This document shows, in pieces, positions 8,073 through 16,790 of a stretch of 64,000 nucleotides of DNA. Below the pieces are notes generated by a model that was not told the DNA's origin, did not search any database, and saw only the letters and a program-made list of their open reading frames with translations. Both the position numbers and the translations under genes were made by a program. The stretch is from Bacteroidota bacterium (lineage in GTDB: Bacteria > Bacteroidota > Bacteroidia > Cytophagales > Cyclobacteriaceae), in NCBI GenBank assembly GCA_018267285.1, contig JAFDYU010000002.1:62001-126000 (forward strand), written 5' to 3'. Position 1 is the stretch's first letter. Every line of letters starts with the position of its first letter.

Positions 8073-8921
8073 TCACTTCTTTTTGTTCTTCAACTTAGGT
8101 TTGCTCTTGCTCTCTACTTTCTTAATGCTATCGGCCACAGGTAAATTTTCGGGCATGGTACCGCCAATTTCTTTTATGGTCTGCCGCACTTTCTTACCTA
8201 CTTCGTAGTGCGTTTGGTTGGCCTGGTGTTTTCCTTTTATGTTTTCCCTGCGCAGTTTTTCTTCGGTTTGTGTGGCGCGGAACAGGTTGGCGGCCAGTTC
8301 GGTGCTGCCCATGTGGTCGAGTATCTGCTGCGATTTTTTCAGTCCTTTCTTTTTGTGGATGGCCTTGGCATCGAGCCCGCCATACAAACCCATGTAGCCG
8401 TGGTTTTGAAAGATGGCGTAATCGAGCGAGCCCGTAACACCCACTTTCTTGGCCGCGGCCGCGAGCATGGTGTTGTGCTTGGCCATTTCGTTGCGCAGAA
8501 ACAACCGCTTTTCATCTTCGGTACTCAGGCGGTTGTATTCTTCCATCTGCTGTATTTCGCGCAGGCGGGTTTGCACCGCAAAGTAGGTTTGGCCCAGTGC
8601 CACCACTTCTTTAGAAGGGTCGGCATTTTGCACAATCAAGTAGCAGGCGTAACGTGAGAGTTTGATATTTTCAACCGGCCGTTCGGCACCTGAACCAATG
8701 CTAACCATATCGTGGAATTGCACGATATGGTTTTCCGGGGCGTGGCCGCTATTTCTACAGGCTTCCCATGCTTTGTCAATAACGGGTTTAAAATTTCGAT
8801 ACTCTAAATAGTCAAGGGCTTTAGCCATGTCACGGGCAGTCCAGTATTCATGATTGTTTTCATCCAGCTTTTTGATTTGTTCAAAAAGTAAAGAGCCGCG
8901 TTTTGAAAGTTCTTTTGCCAT
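8073..8921 (-). CDS. dinD: DinD-like (DNA-damage-inducible protein D / BRO-N domain) protein
   Basis: A 282-residue protein. The N-terminal 100 residues fit a Bro-N-like DNA-binding domain (YWTARDMAKALDYLEYRNF..VI.KA..AC...GH); the rest matches the DinD-type C-terminus (KLSRYACYLIVQNADPSKEVVALGQTYFAVQTR, later FQNHGYMGLYGGLDAKAIHKKKGL). It ends in a Lys-rich tail. DinD in E. coli is SOS-induced and inhibits RecA-dependent strand exchange. Homologues are known inside type I RM operons, which fits its place between hsdM and hsdS. No LexA box is evident upstream. Its role in RM control or in repair of self-inflicted damage is inference. Confidence 0.85.
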   Translation of the reverse strand: MAKELSKRGSLLFEQIKKLDENNHEYWTARDMAKALDYLEYRNFKPVIDKAWEACRNSGHAPENHIVQFHDMVSIGSGAERPVENIKLSRYACYLIVQNADPSKEVVALGQTYFAVQTRLREIQQMEEYNRLSTEDEKRLFLRNEMAKHNTMLAAAAKKVGVTGSLDYAIFQNHGYMGLYGGLDAKAIHKKKGLKKSQQILDHMGSTELAANLFRATQTEEKLRRENIKGKHQANQTHYEVGKKVRQTIKEIGGTMPENLPVADSIKKVESKSKPKLKNKKK

Positions 8922-8965
8922 TGTAATGCATTTAAAAGAGTAGAAATAACTTATATCCTGACCAT

Positions 8966-8983
8966 TTTCCCGACATCGGGAAA
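8966..8983. repeat. Perfect 8-bp inverted repeat between dinD and hsdM
   Basis: TTTCCCGA-CA-TCGGGAAA at 45 bases before the dinD start. The 2-base loop disfavours an RNA hairpin, so it may be a protein-binding palindrome or a decayed mobile palindromic repeat like those inside hsdM. Confidence 0.6.
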
Positions 8984-8990
8984 TTGATAA

Positions 8991-9086
8991 TCAGATGTAC
9001 AACCGCTGGTTGCATAATTCCAGTTTCTTGATTGTCAATGCCTTGCGATTTTGCAGCAGGGTGCTGCCAAATTGTGTATCGCTCAT
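8991..9086 (-). CDS. Possible 31-residue ORF translationally coupled to hsdM
   Basis: ATG at 9086 overlaps the hsdM TGA as ATGA and reads [20 protein letters not shown]... to a TGA at 8991. No family is recognised. The exact stop-start overlap supports coupling, but the length and lack of domains leave it doubtful. It could be the truncated start of a lost gene between hsdM and dinD. Confidence 0.3.
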   Translation of the reverse strand: MSDTQFGSTLLQNRKALTIKKLELCNQRLYI

Positions 9087-10690
9087 AACTCATAGCCAAT
9101 CTTCTTTAGGTTCTTTTTGATTTCCTTATCCAATGTGCCGGAGGTTTGCATTTGCTCGGCCAATGTTTTAGTGAGGGCTTTCATTTTCGTGTTAAAATCC
9201 TTTTTGTCTTCCTTCACCTCTTTGAATTCAATATAGCGACCGGGCGTAAGAACATAGTTGTTCTTTCTAACTTCCTGAATGTTCACCGCCTTGCAAAAAC
9301 CCGGAATGTCTTTATAGACACCCTCTCCCTCGCTCCCTTTCCTGGTGGAAGAGGGATGGGGTGAGGGTTTGTTTCTCCAATTGTGGTAGGTGCCGGAGAT
9401 TTTTGCAATGTCTTTGTCGGTTAGTTCCTTTTGCTTGCGACTAATCATTGTTCCTAATTCCCGTGCATCAATAAACAAGATTTCATTGCTTCGGTTGCGG
9501 AATTTAGAGCCTGTCCCGCTTGTTGCGGGATTGGTTTTACTTCTTGCTAAAAACCAAAGGCAGGCAGGAATTTGTGTGTTGTAAAACAATTGCGATGGCA
9601 GAGCCACCATGCAATCCACCAAATCGTTTTCAATTAACTGTTTGCGGATGTCGCCTTCGGTAGCAATTTCAGAACTCATGCTGCCGTTTGCCAAAACAAT
9701 TCCAGCCGTTCCATACGGTGCTAACTTGCTGATGAAGTGTTGCAGCCAGGCGTAGTTGGCGTTTCCTGTTGGCGGTATGCCATATTTCCATTTATGCGTT
9801 TCGGCTTTGTTGATGTTGTAATCACTCACATTGAAAGGCGGATTGGCAATTACATAATCCACTTTCAGTTCGGGGAATTTGTCGTTCATTAATGTATCGC
9901 CCAACTCAATCTTTGCATCAATTCCCCGAATGGCAAGGTTCATCTTTGCCAGTTTCTGTGTTGTCGGGTTGCTCTCTTGTCCGAAAATGGAAATCTTTCC
10001 TTTGCGGTGTTCGTGCATTTCAATAAAACGTTCGCTTTGCACAAACATGCCACCGCTTCCGCAAGCACCGTCATACACACGGCTTTCGGGTGCAGGTGCA
10101 AGCATGTCCACCAATATTTTCACAATGCTTTGAGGCGTATAAAACTGTCCGCCTTTTTTGCCTTCGGCATCTGCAAACTGTCCGAGAAAATATTCAAACA
10201 CAAAACCAAGTACATCGCGGCTTTTTCCGTGCCTGTTCGGCAGGCCGGCATTTCCGCCTTTGCTCAACGTGATTGAGCCAATCAAGTCAATCAGTTCGCC
10301 AAGCCGGTGTTTGTCAAGTGCTGGTCTTGCATAATCTTTAGGCAAAACACCTTTCAATGAAGGGTTGTCTTTTTCAATGGCGTCCATTGCATCGTCAATG
10401 TCTTTGCCAATGGTTGGCAGTTTGGCTCTGCCTTGCAGCCGTTTCCAACGTGCTTGCAGTGGCACATAAAAAACTCTCTCGGCTGTATATTCGTCTTTAT
10501 CCTCCGGGTCGGCACCGGTTTTCTTTTTCTCCGCTTCTAATTTTTGGTAGAGTTCATCAAAAGCGTCCGAGATATATTTCAGGAAAATCAGTCCGAGCAC
10601 CACATGCTTGTATTCCGCAGCATCCATGTTGTTGCGCAGCTTGTCGGCAGCTTGCCACAGCTTTTTTTCCAGTTCTAAGTTGTCGGTCAT
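9083..10690 (-). CDS. hsdM: Type I restriction-modification DNA methyltransferase, M subunit
   Basis: A 535-residue N6-adenine methyltransferase that modifies the host site with HsdS. The N-terminal HsdM helical domain ([35 protein letters not shown]) precedes the AdoMet motif DGACGSGGM and the catalytic motif NPPF ([11 protein letters not shown]). Three stretches depart from the family and coincide with inverted repeats in the [15 protein letters not shown] (10233-10247), [11 protein letters not shown] (9514-9530) and [17 protein letters not shown] (9321-9367). All are in frame and fall in loops, so the enzyme is probably still active. First gene of the operon. Confidence 0.93.
   Translation of the reverse strand: MTDNLELEKKLWQAADKLRNNMDAAEYKHVVLGLIFLKYISDAFDELYQKLEAEKKKTGADPEDKDEYTAERVFYVPLQARWKRLQGRAKLPTIGKDIDDAMDAIEKDNPSLKGVLPKDYARPALDKHRLGELIDLIGSITLSKGGNAGLPNRHGKSRDVLGFVFEYFLGQFADAEGKKGGQFYTPQSIVKILVDMLAPAPESRVYDGACGSGGMFVQSERFIEMHEHRKGKISIFGQESNPTTQKLAKMNLAIRGIDAKIELGDTLMNDKFPELKVDYVIANPPFNVSDYNINKAETHKWKYGIPPTGNANYAWLQHFISKLAPYGTAGIVLANGSMSSEIATEGDIRKQLIENDLVDCMVALPSQLFYNTQIPACLWFLARSKTNPATSGTGSKFRNRSNEILFIDARELGTMISRKQKELTDKDIAKISGTYHNWRNKPSPHPSSTRKGSEGEGVYKDIPGFCKAVNIQEVRKNNYVLTPGRYIEFKEVKEDKKDFNTKMKALTKTLAEQMQTSGTLDKEIKKNLKKIGYEL
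9321..9367. repeat. Imperfect palindromic C-rich/G-rich repeat inserted in frame in hsdM
   Basis: The plus strand reads CCCTCTCCCTCGCTCCC, then a short centre, then GAGGGATGGGGTGAGGG. This is the CCCTC...GAGGG layout of widespread bacterial intergenic repeats. In hsdM it encodes about 16 extra residues ([16 protein letters not shown]) just before the conserved YKDIPGFC motif. Confidence 0.7.
9514..9530. repeat. Inverted repeat TCCCGC-N5-GCGGGA inside hsdM
   Basis: A perfect 6-bp stem with a 5-base loop, encoding part of the unusual NPATSGTGS loop in HsdM between WFLARSK and [15 protein letters not shown]. Confidence 0.6.
10233..10247. repeat. Inverted repeat GCCTG-N5-CAGGC inside hsdM
   Basis: A 5-bp stem coding for the NAGLPNRHG part of HsdM, where most homologues have a shorter, different loop before [13 protein letters not shown]. 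Confidence 0.5.
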
Positions 10691-10736
10691 GTTCTAATGT
10701 CTTGTGGTTTTTTAATTGGTCAAAATACGGAAAATT

Positions 10737-10750
10737 GAGGTTTTAACCTC
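10737..10750. promoter_or_regulatory. Palindrome upstream of hsdM, candidate operator
   Basis: GAGGTT-TT-AACCTC lies 47 bases upstream of the hsdM ATG, with a TATTTTG sequence (near -7 consensus on the minus strand) between it and the start. This suits a site controlling the RM operon; no regulator gene is evident in the operon. Confidence 0.35.
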
Positions 10751-10811
10751 GGTTTCGGTTGGTGCAGAAAGAGATTTAGTCTTTACATACAAAGCGTGAT
10801 GTCCAAATCTT

Positions 10812-10846
10812 TTTGCCGTGCAGTTCGCACACATTTTTTACTTTTG
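10812..10846 (+). promoter_or_regulatory. Bacteroidota-type promoter of valS
   Basis: TTTG (10812-10815), a 23-base spacer and TACTTTTG (10839-10846), matching the -33/-7 consensus. It predicts a transcript start near 10853, about 24 bases before the valS ATG. Confidence 0.65.
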
Positions 10847-10876
10847 CTGTCTTAATTAAGATTAGCTTTCAAGTTC

Positions 10877-13537
10877 ATGTCGCTTTCTACCAAATACAAC
10901 CCGGCCGAAACCGAAGACAAGTGGTACCGGTATTGGATGGCCCAGAATTTTTTCCATGCCCAAGCCGATGCAAGCAAAGAGCCCTACACCGTTGTTATGC
11001 CTCCGCCCAACGTAACGGGTGTGTTGCACATGGGCCACATGCTCAACAACACCATTCAGGATGTGCTCATCCGCAAAGCACGTATGGAAGGGAAGCAGGC
11101 GTGCTGGGTGCCCGGCACCGACCATGCCTCCATTGCCACCGAAGCCAAAGTGGTGGCCATGCTGCGCGAGAAGGGCATCAAAAAATCTTCGCTCACCCGC
11201 GATGAATTTTTAAAATACGCCTGGGAGTGGAAAGAAAAATATGGCGGCATTATTCTCGAACAATTAAAAAAACTGGGTGCTTCGTGCGATTGGCAACGCA
11301 CACATTTTACCATGGACCCCGACTATTACAAAGCCGTGATCCGTGTGTTTATCGATCTCTATAATAAAGGCTACATCTATCGCGGGTTGCGGATGATCAA
11401 CTGGGACTGCGAAGCGAAGACCGCACTCAGCAACGAAGAAGTTTTGTACAAAGAAGAAGGCGAACGGTCGGTGCTTTACTCGGTACGTTACCAACTGAAA
11501 GATTCCGATGATCGTTTTATCACCATTGCAACACAACGCCCCGAAACCATTATGGGCGATGTGGCTATTGCTGTAAACCCAACAGACGAACGATACAAGA
11601 ATTTGATCGGCAAAAAAGTTTTGGTGCCGTTCATCAACCGCGAAATTCCGGTAATTGCCGATGCCTATGTAGATAAAGCCTTTGGCACCGGCTGCCTTAA
11701 AGTTACGCCCGCTCATGATGTGAACGACTATGAGATTGGCCTACGGCATAATTTACCTGTGATTGACACCATCAATGACGATGGCACACTCAATGAAAAA
11801 TGTGAGCTTCCGAAATTTTTTGGCAAAGACCGATTTGCCGTGCGCAAAGAAATTGTGAAAGATTTGCGCGAAGCAGGTTATCTAATCAAAGAAGAAGAAT
11901 TTGTAACGCGCATCGGCCGAAGCGAACGAACCAATACCGTGGTAGAGCCCAAGCTTTCGCTGCAATGGTTTGTGAAGATGAAAGAGATTTCGGTGCGCGC
12001 CAAAGATGCCGTAGAAAATGAAGAAATAAAATTATATCCGGGTAAATTCAAAAACACGTACCGTCATTGGATGGAAAACGTGCGCGACTGGTGCATTTCG
12101 CGCCAACTGTGGTGGGGGCACCGCATCCCCGCCTGGTACGATGCGACTGGAAATTTTGTTGTAGCCGAAAACGAAACCGAAGCACTCAAACAATATCAAT
12201 CGAAGTTTCCGCAATCGGGAACACCGAATCTAACACAAGATCCGGACGTGCTCGACACGTGGGCTTCGTCCTGGCTGTGGCCGATTGAAGTGTTCAAGGG
12301 CTTCGATGAGTCGTATTTTAAAAATGGAAAAATCAATGCATCGCAAAATGCAGATTTAAAATATTTCTATCCGTCTAAAGTTTTGGTTACCGCCCCGGAG
12401 ATATTGTTTTTCTGGGTAGCCCGGATGATCATTGCGGGTTATGAGTACATGGATAAGAAACCGTTCGAAGATGTTTACCTCACTGGCATTGTGCGCGACA
12501 AGCAGGGTAGGAAAATGAGCAAGTCGCTCGGCAACTCTCCAGACCCGTTGGCACTGATCGAAAAATACGGAGCCGATGGCGTGCGCACGGGCATGTTGTT
12601 CAGCTCTCCGGCCGGAAACGATTTGCTGTTTGATGAAAAGCTTTGCGAGCAGGGAAGAAATTTTGCCAACAAAATATGGAATGCGTTTCGGTTGGTAAAA
12701 GGTTGGACCTCCTCACCCCTGCCGCAGCCCGCAGAAAACAAAATTGCGGTTGAATGGTTCGACTCGAAACTGAATCAATCGTTGAAGGAACTCGAAGATC
12801 ATTTCGGTAAATACAGAATTTCCGATGCGCTGCACACGCTGTATAAATTAGTATGGGACGATTTCTGCGCGTGGTATTTAGAAATTGTGAAGCCGGAATT
12901 TGGCGCACCGATTGACGAAGCCACCCATCAAAAAACAATTTCATTTTTTGAATCACTCCTCAAATTATTGCATCCGTTCATGCCCTTCATTACCGAGGAA
13001 TTGTGGCATGAGCTGGCCGACAGAAAAAAAGAAAACTGCCTCTTGGTTTCGGAGTGGCCAAAAACTAAAGAGCACAACACAACCCTTTTAGAACAAGGCC
13101 TGTCGGCATTTGAAATTATCACTCAGGTACGCAACGTTCGCAACGCCAAGGGTATCTCTCCAAAAGAGAGCTTAACCCTCAACACGGTTTCTTCGAACAA
13201 AGAAATTGGAATTTTTTCTTCGGTGGTTAAAAAACTGGCCAACCTGAAATCGTTTGATGTGGTAACCGAAAAGCCAAACGGAACATCGTTTATGGTGGGC
13301 ACGCAAGAGTTTTACATCCCACTCGAAGGCAAGGTAGATGCGGCAAAAGAAAAAGAAGAGCTGCTAAAAGAACTCGAATACAACCGGGGCTTTCTCGCTT
13401 CGGTGATGAAAAAACTTTCGAACGAAAAATTTGTAAACGGAGCTCCACCGCAAGTGCTCGAACTTGAAAAGAAAAAGAAAGCCGATGCCGACCTAAAGAT
13501 TAAAACATTGGAAGAACGGCTCGCATCGCTTGCTTAA
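10877..13537 (+). CDS. valS: Valyl-tRNA synthetase
   Basis: Charges tRNA-Val with valine in the cytoplasm. Length is 886 residues, as expected for the family. The class I HIGH motif is HMGH at residues 51-54 and KMSKS is at 546-550. Between them are the CP1 editing domain (TQRPETIMGDVAIAVNP, GTGCLKVTPAHDVNDYEIG) and the ISRQLWWGHRIPAWY stretch. The C-terminal coiled-coil arm (KEKEELLKELEYNRGFL...) that holds the tRNA is present. It converges with the downstream dehydrogenase gene, sharing 4 bases (TTAA) so that the two stop codons overlap. Confidence 0.98.
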   Translation: MSLSTKYNPAETEDKWYRYWMAQNFFHAQADASKEPYTVVMPPPNVTGVLHMGHMLNNTIQDVLIRKARMEGKQACWVPGTDHASIATEAKVVAMLREKGIKKSSLTRDEFLKYAWEWKEKYGGIILEQLKKLGASCDWQRTHFTMDPDYYKAVIRVFIDLYNKGYIYRGLRMINWDCEAKTALSNEEVLYKEEGERSVLYSVRYQLKDSDDRFITIATQRPETIMGDVAIAVNPTDERYKNLIGKKVLVPFINREIPVIADAYVDKAFGTGCLKVTPAHDVNDYEIGLRHNLPVIDTINDDGTLNEKCELPKFFGKDRFAVRKEIVKDLREAGYLIKEEEFVTRIGRSERTNTVVEPKLSLQWFVKMKEISVRAKDAVENEEIKLYPGKFKNTYRHWMENVRDWCISRQLWWGHRIPAWYDATGNFVVAENETEALKQYQSKFPQSGTPNLTQDPDVLDTWASSWLWPIEVFKGFDESYFKNGKINASQNADLKYFYPSKVLVTAPEILFFWVARMIIAGYEYMDKKPFEDVYLTGIVRDKQGRKMSKSLGNSPDPLALIEKYGADGVRTGMLFSSPAGNDLLFDEKLCEQGRNFANKIWNAFRLVKGWTSSPLPQPAENKIAVEWFDSKLNQSLKELEDHFGKYRISDALHTLYKLVWDDFCAWYLEIVKPEFGAPIDEATHQKTISFFESLLKLLHPFMPFITEELWHELADRKKENCLLVSEWPKTKEHNTTLLEQGLSAFEIITQVRNVRNAKGISPKESLTLNTVSSNKEIGIFSSVVKKLANLKSFDVVTEKPNGTSFMVGTQEFYIPLEGKVDAAKEKEELLKELEYNRGFLASVMKKLSNEKFVNGAPPQVLELEKKKKADADLKIKTLEERLASLA

Positions 13538-14757
13538 ACCCTTGCGGCCATCAGCAACTCGATGTTCTTAAATTTCATGGCAAACTTGCGTGCGATGGAC
13601 TCGTTGGTGAGACTTCCTTTGTAGGTATAAACTCCCTTCAAAAACCATTTGTGGGCAAAGATCATTTCTTCCACTCCGCCTTCTTCGGCAGCACGCAAAA
13701 TAGTGGGCGTAAAAATATTGCTTAAGGCCGTGGTGGCGGTATTGGCAACACGCGAGGCCACATTGGGAACACAGTAATGAATAACATCGTACTTTCTAAA
13801 AACAGGTTTGGCCAGTGAAGTGACCTCGGAAGTGGCCACGCACCCACCCTGATCGATGCTCAAATCAATGATGAGCGAGTCGGGTTTCATGCTCTTCACC
13901 ATTTCTTCGCTCACCACGTGCCTGGCCCTGCCTTTTTCTGCACGCAGCGCACCGATCACCACATCTGCATTTTTCATACTCTCGCTAAGCGTTACGGTGT
14001 CTATGGTGGAAGTATAAAACTGATGACCAAGTGTGTGTTTTATACGCCTGAGTTTGTACAAATGATTATCGAAAACCTGAATCTCTGCCCCGAGGCTGAG
14101 TGCTGCGCGGGCGGCATATTCGGCAACGGTTCCCGCACCAATAATTACTACTTTGGTGGGTGGAACTCCGGTAATGCCTCCTAAAATTATTCCCTTCCCT
14201 CCTTTTGTTGTGCTTAAGTATTCTGCCGCAATGAGCATTACAGCACTACCAGCAATTTCGCTCATCGCCCGCACAATGGGCATGCCCCCTACTTTGTCTT
14301 CAATAAATTCATAGGCAAGGGCCGTAACTTTTTTTCGGAGGAGAGCTTGTACGCGCTCCTCGCTCAAGTAGCCCATTTGAAGCGCGGAGATCAGCGTCTG
14401 TCCGGGTTTAAAATACTCCAGCTCTTCAAGCGTGGGTGGCTCAATTTTTAAAATGATGTCGGCTTTGTAAACTTCCTGGGGAGAGTAAACAATTTTTGCA
14501 CCGGCTTCGCTGTACATCCGATCGGTAAATTTGCTGCCCGCACCCGCATTGCTTTCCACCCAAACTTCATGTCCGTTGGTCACGAGTAATGCCACCGCAT
14601 CGGGTGTAAGGCAAATTCTATTCTCACGTATCGCTGCTTCTTTGGGTAAGCCGATAAAGAAGGAGTGTTTCCCTTTTTTAGTTTTCACTAATTGCTCCTG
14701 GGGCGATAAGCTGGTGTTGGCAAGTGCTTCAAATCCGGTTTTCTTTTTTTCAGCCAT
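13534..14757 (-). CDS. ald: Alanine dehydrogenase / NAD(P) transhydrogenase-alpha family protein
   Basis: A 407-residue protein with the AlaDH/PNT N- and C-domains. The N-domain holds GLPKEAAIRENRICLTP and Lys104 in ILKIEPPT (position of the pyruvate-binding Lys); the Rossmann motif VVIIGAGTVAEYA is at about 203-215. It has about 33 extra N-terminal residues compared with classical alanine dehydrogenases. The catalytic His of alanine dehydrogenase (in LHLA) is replaced by Gln127 in ISALQMGY, closer to the transhydrogenase pattern, so the alanine dehydrogenase label is uncertain. Its start overlaps the end of tsaE by 8 bases, and tsaE in turn overlaps porX, giving a three-gene operon. Confidence 0.8.
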   Translation of the reverse strand: MAEKKKTGFEALANTSLSPQEQLVKTKKGKHSFFIGLPKEAAIRENRICLTPDAVALLVTNGHEVWVESNAGAGSKFTDRMYSEAGAKIVYSPQEVYKADIILKIEPPTLEELEYFKPGQTLISALQMGYLSEERVQALLRKKVTALAYEFIEDKVGGMPIVRAMSEIAGSAVMLIAAEYLSTTKGGKGIILGGITGVPPTKVVIIGAGTVAEYAARAALSLGAEIQVFDNHLYKLRRIKHTLGHQFYTSTIDTVTLSESMKNADVVIGALRAEKGRARHVVSEEMVKSMKPDSLIIDLSIDQGGCVATSEVTSLAKPVFRKYDVIHYCVPNVASRVANTATTALSNIFTPTILRAAEEGGVEEMIFAHKWFLKGVYTYKGSLTNESIARKFAMKFKNIELLMAARV

Positions 14758-15190
14758 GGGTTTGGTAACGAATTAAACGCGTGTGATGGTCAATGATTTC
14801 TATTCGAATTTCGAAATACGAAGACGGCAAGAGCGATGAAATTTTTTCGGGCCATTCGATCAAACATAAATTTCCGGAATCAAAATACTCGTCAACACCA
14901 ATATCGAAAGCCTCGGTTTCATTTTTAAGCCGATAAAAATCAAAATGATAAATGGTCTGTGCATCTCTACTCCGGTATTGATTGATGATCGAAAACGTAG
15001 GGCTTGCAATGGTTTCACTTGTTCCTATTTCATTCACAATCGCTTTTACCAATGTGGTTTTCCCTGCCCCCAGTTCTCCATACAATGCCCAAACCGATAC
15101 TTTTGCCCCTGCAACCCAAAGTTTTTTTGCCACTTCGCTAACGGCATCCAACGTAAACCGCATGGAAAATTCGGCAGATACCTCAGGCAT
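14750..15190 (-). CDS. tsaE: tRNA threonylcarbamoyladenosine biosynthesis ATPase TsaE
   Basis: A 146-residue P-loop protein with Walker A GELGAGKT at residues 38-45, then the family pattern SPTFSIINQY, HFDFYRL, and CLIEWPEK near the end. TsaE drives the TsaBCD complex that makes t6A37 in ANN-decoding tRNAs. Length is normal. It overlaps porX upstream and the dehydrogenase downstream by 8 bases each, indicating coupled translation; this tight packing with porX is a familiar Bacteroidota arrangement. Confidence 0.95.
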   Translation of the reverse strand: MPEVSAEFSMRFTLDAVSEVAKKLWVAGAKVSVWALYGELGAGKTTLVKAIVNEIGTSETIASPTFSIINQYRSRDAQTIYHFDFYRLKNETEAFDIGVDEYFDSGNLCLIEWPEKISSLLPSSYFEIRIEIIDHHTRLIRYQTHG

Positions 15191-16742
15191 TCTTCGAAGA
15201 TAATGAAATTATAGGTATTATCATTTCTTCCAGGCTCACTCCGCCATGTTGAAAAGTGTCTTTGTAAAAATTGACATAATAATTATAGTTGTTGGGGTAG
15301 GCAAAAAACTGATCTTCGATGGCAAAAGCATATGTGGTAGAAACATTTTGCTTGGGCAGATAAAAGCGTTCGGGTTTAAGTGCCTCCATAATTTTGCCGC
15401 TTTCGTAGCCCAGGTTTTTTCCTTGCTTGTAGCGCAAATTGGTGTTTACGTTTTTGTCGCCCACAATTTTAAAAGGCCGCTTTACGCGAATGGTGCCGTG
15501 GTCGGTAGTGATGATAACTTTTATTTTTTTCTCAGAAATTTTTTTCAAAATCTCGAGCAATGGCGAATGTAAAAACCACGATTTGGTTATGGAGCGGTAA
15601 GCAGCTTCATCCGGTGCAAGTTCGCGGATCATCGCCATGTCGGTGCGGGCGTGCGAAAGCATATCTACAAAATTGTAGACCACAACATTCAGTTTATTTC
15701 CAAATAAATTATTGACGGAATCCGCCAGCTCTCGGCCTTCCTCCAGTTGTTTTATCTTATGATAAGAAAATTTAATGTTGATGTTGTTGCGTTTCAAATT
15801 CTTTTCAAGAAATTCTTGCTCGAAATTATTTTTTCCTTCATCCACATCTTCGCCAACCCAAAAATCGGGGTATGTTTTTTCCATTTCGGAGGGAAGCAAG
15901 CCCGAGAAAATTGCATTGCGGGCATAGGCGGTGGTGGTGGGCAGTATCGAGTAATAGGTCTCTTCGTTGTCGATATTAAAAAATTCAGTGATTAGTGGTT
16001 CGAGCACTTTCCATTGATCGTACCGAAGGTTGTCAATTACAAACAAAAACGTGCATTCGTTTCTGTTCAATTCTGGAAAAACATTTTTTTTCATCAACTG
16101 ATGCGACATCATGGGCCGTTCTACGTTCGGGTTGTTGAGCCAGCCCTCATAATTTCGTTTTATGAATCGGCAGAAATTGGTGTTGGCTTCTACTTTCTGG
16201 CTTTCGAGCACTTCCGTCATTTCATTGTTTTCGGCTTCGGCTATCTGCAATTCCCAAAACACAAGTTTCTTATATATATCAACCCACTGCTCGTGGTTCA
16301 TATTGTCGAGCAACGCCAGGCTGATTTTCCCAAACTCTTGTTGATACCCGTGGTTGGTCTTCTCCATCACCAGGCGTTTGTTGTCCAGTATTTTTTTTAC
16401 GGAGAGTAAAATCTGGCTTGGGTTGATGGGCTTGATCAGGTAGTCTTCAATTTTTGCACCGATGGCTTCCTCCATAATCCGTTCTTCTTCATTCTTGGTG
16501 ATCATCACCACCGGCAGGTTCGGCTTGTTGTTTTTAATTTGATTCAAGGCTTCAAGGCCGCTCATGCCGGGCATGTGTTCATCCAAAAAAACCACATCAA
16601 AATGTTTGGCATCGCTTAACTCCACGGCATCCGTTCCATTGTTTACGGGCGTGATGTCGTAACCCCTCTGTTGCAAAAACAGAATGTGAGGTTTTAACAG
16701 ATCGATTTCGTCATCCGCCCAAAGAATGGTGTACCTTTGCAT
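15183..16742 (-). CDS. porX: PorX-type response regulator with PglZ domain (T9SS regulator)
   Basis: A 519-residue protein. The receiver domain (1-120) has the acidic pair Asp10-Asp11, phospho-acceptor Asp54 in FLDEHMPGMSG and Lys83 in MITKNEEE. The remaining ~350 residues form a PglZ/alkaline-phosphatase-like domain (FLFVIDNLRYDQWKVLEPL, TTTAYARNAIFSGLLPSEM, VIITTDHGTIRVKRP). PorX in Porphyromonas controls type IX secretion together with the kinase PorY and sigma factor SigP. No kinase is next to it here, which is usual for porX. The ATG start overlaps the transcription signals of the divergent HD gene. Confidence 0.93.
   Translation of the reverse strand: MQRYTILWADDEIDLLKPHILFLQQRGYDITPVNNGTDAVELSDAKHFDVVFLDEHMPGMSGLEALNQIKNNKPNLPVVMITKNEEERIMEEAIGAKIEDYLIKPINPSQILLSVKKILDNKRLVMEKTNHGYQQEFGKISLALLDNMNHEQWVDIYKKLVFWELQIAEAENNEMTEVLESQKVEANTNFCRFIKRNYEGWLNNPNVERPMMSHQLMKKNVFPELNRNECTFLFVIDNLRYDQWKVLEPLITEFFNIDNEETYYSILPTTTAYARNAIFSGLLPSEMEKTYPDFWVGEDVDEGKNNFEQEFLEKNLKRNNINIKFSYHKIKQLEEGRELADSVNNLFGNKLNVVVYNFVDMLSHARTDMAMIRELAPDEAAYRSITKSWFLHSPLLEILKKISEKKIKVIITTDHGTIRVKRPFKIVGDKNVNTNLRYKQGKNLGYESGKIMEALKPERFYLPKQNVSTTYAFAIEDQFFAYPNNYNYYVNFYKDTFQHGGVSLEEMIIPIISLSSKNA
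16732..16739 (+). promoter_or_regulatory. -7 promoter element of the HD phosphohydrolase gene, overlapping the porX start
   Basis: TACCTTTG is a perfect TAnnTTTG match. It overlaps the first codons of divergent porX and the apparent ATG of the HD frame at 16737. Transcription would begin near 16746, which rules out that ATG and supports the TTG at 16791. Confidence 0.6.
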
Positions 16743-16790
16743 AGAAGATTAAAATTTCAAGTTACAATTTTAAACTCAATTCCTGTTCGC

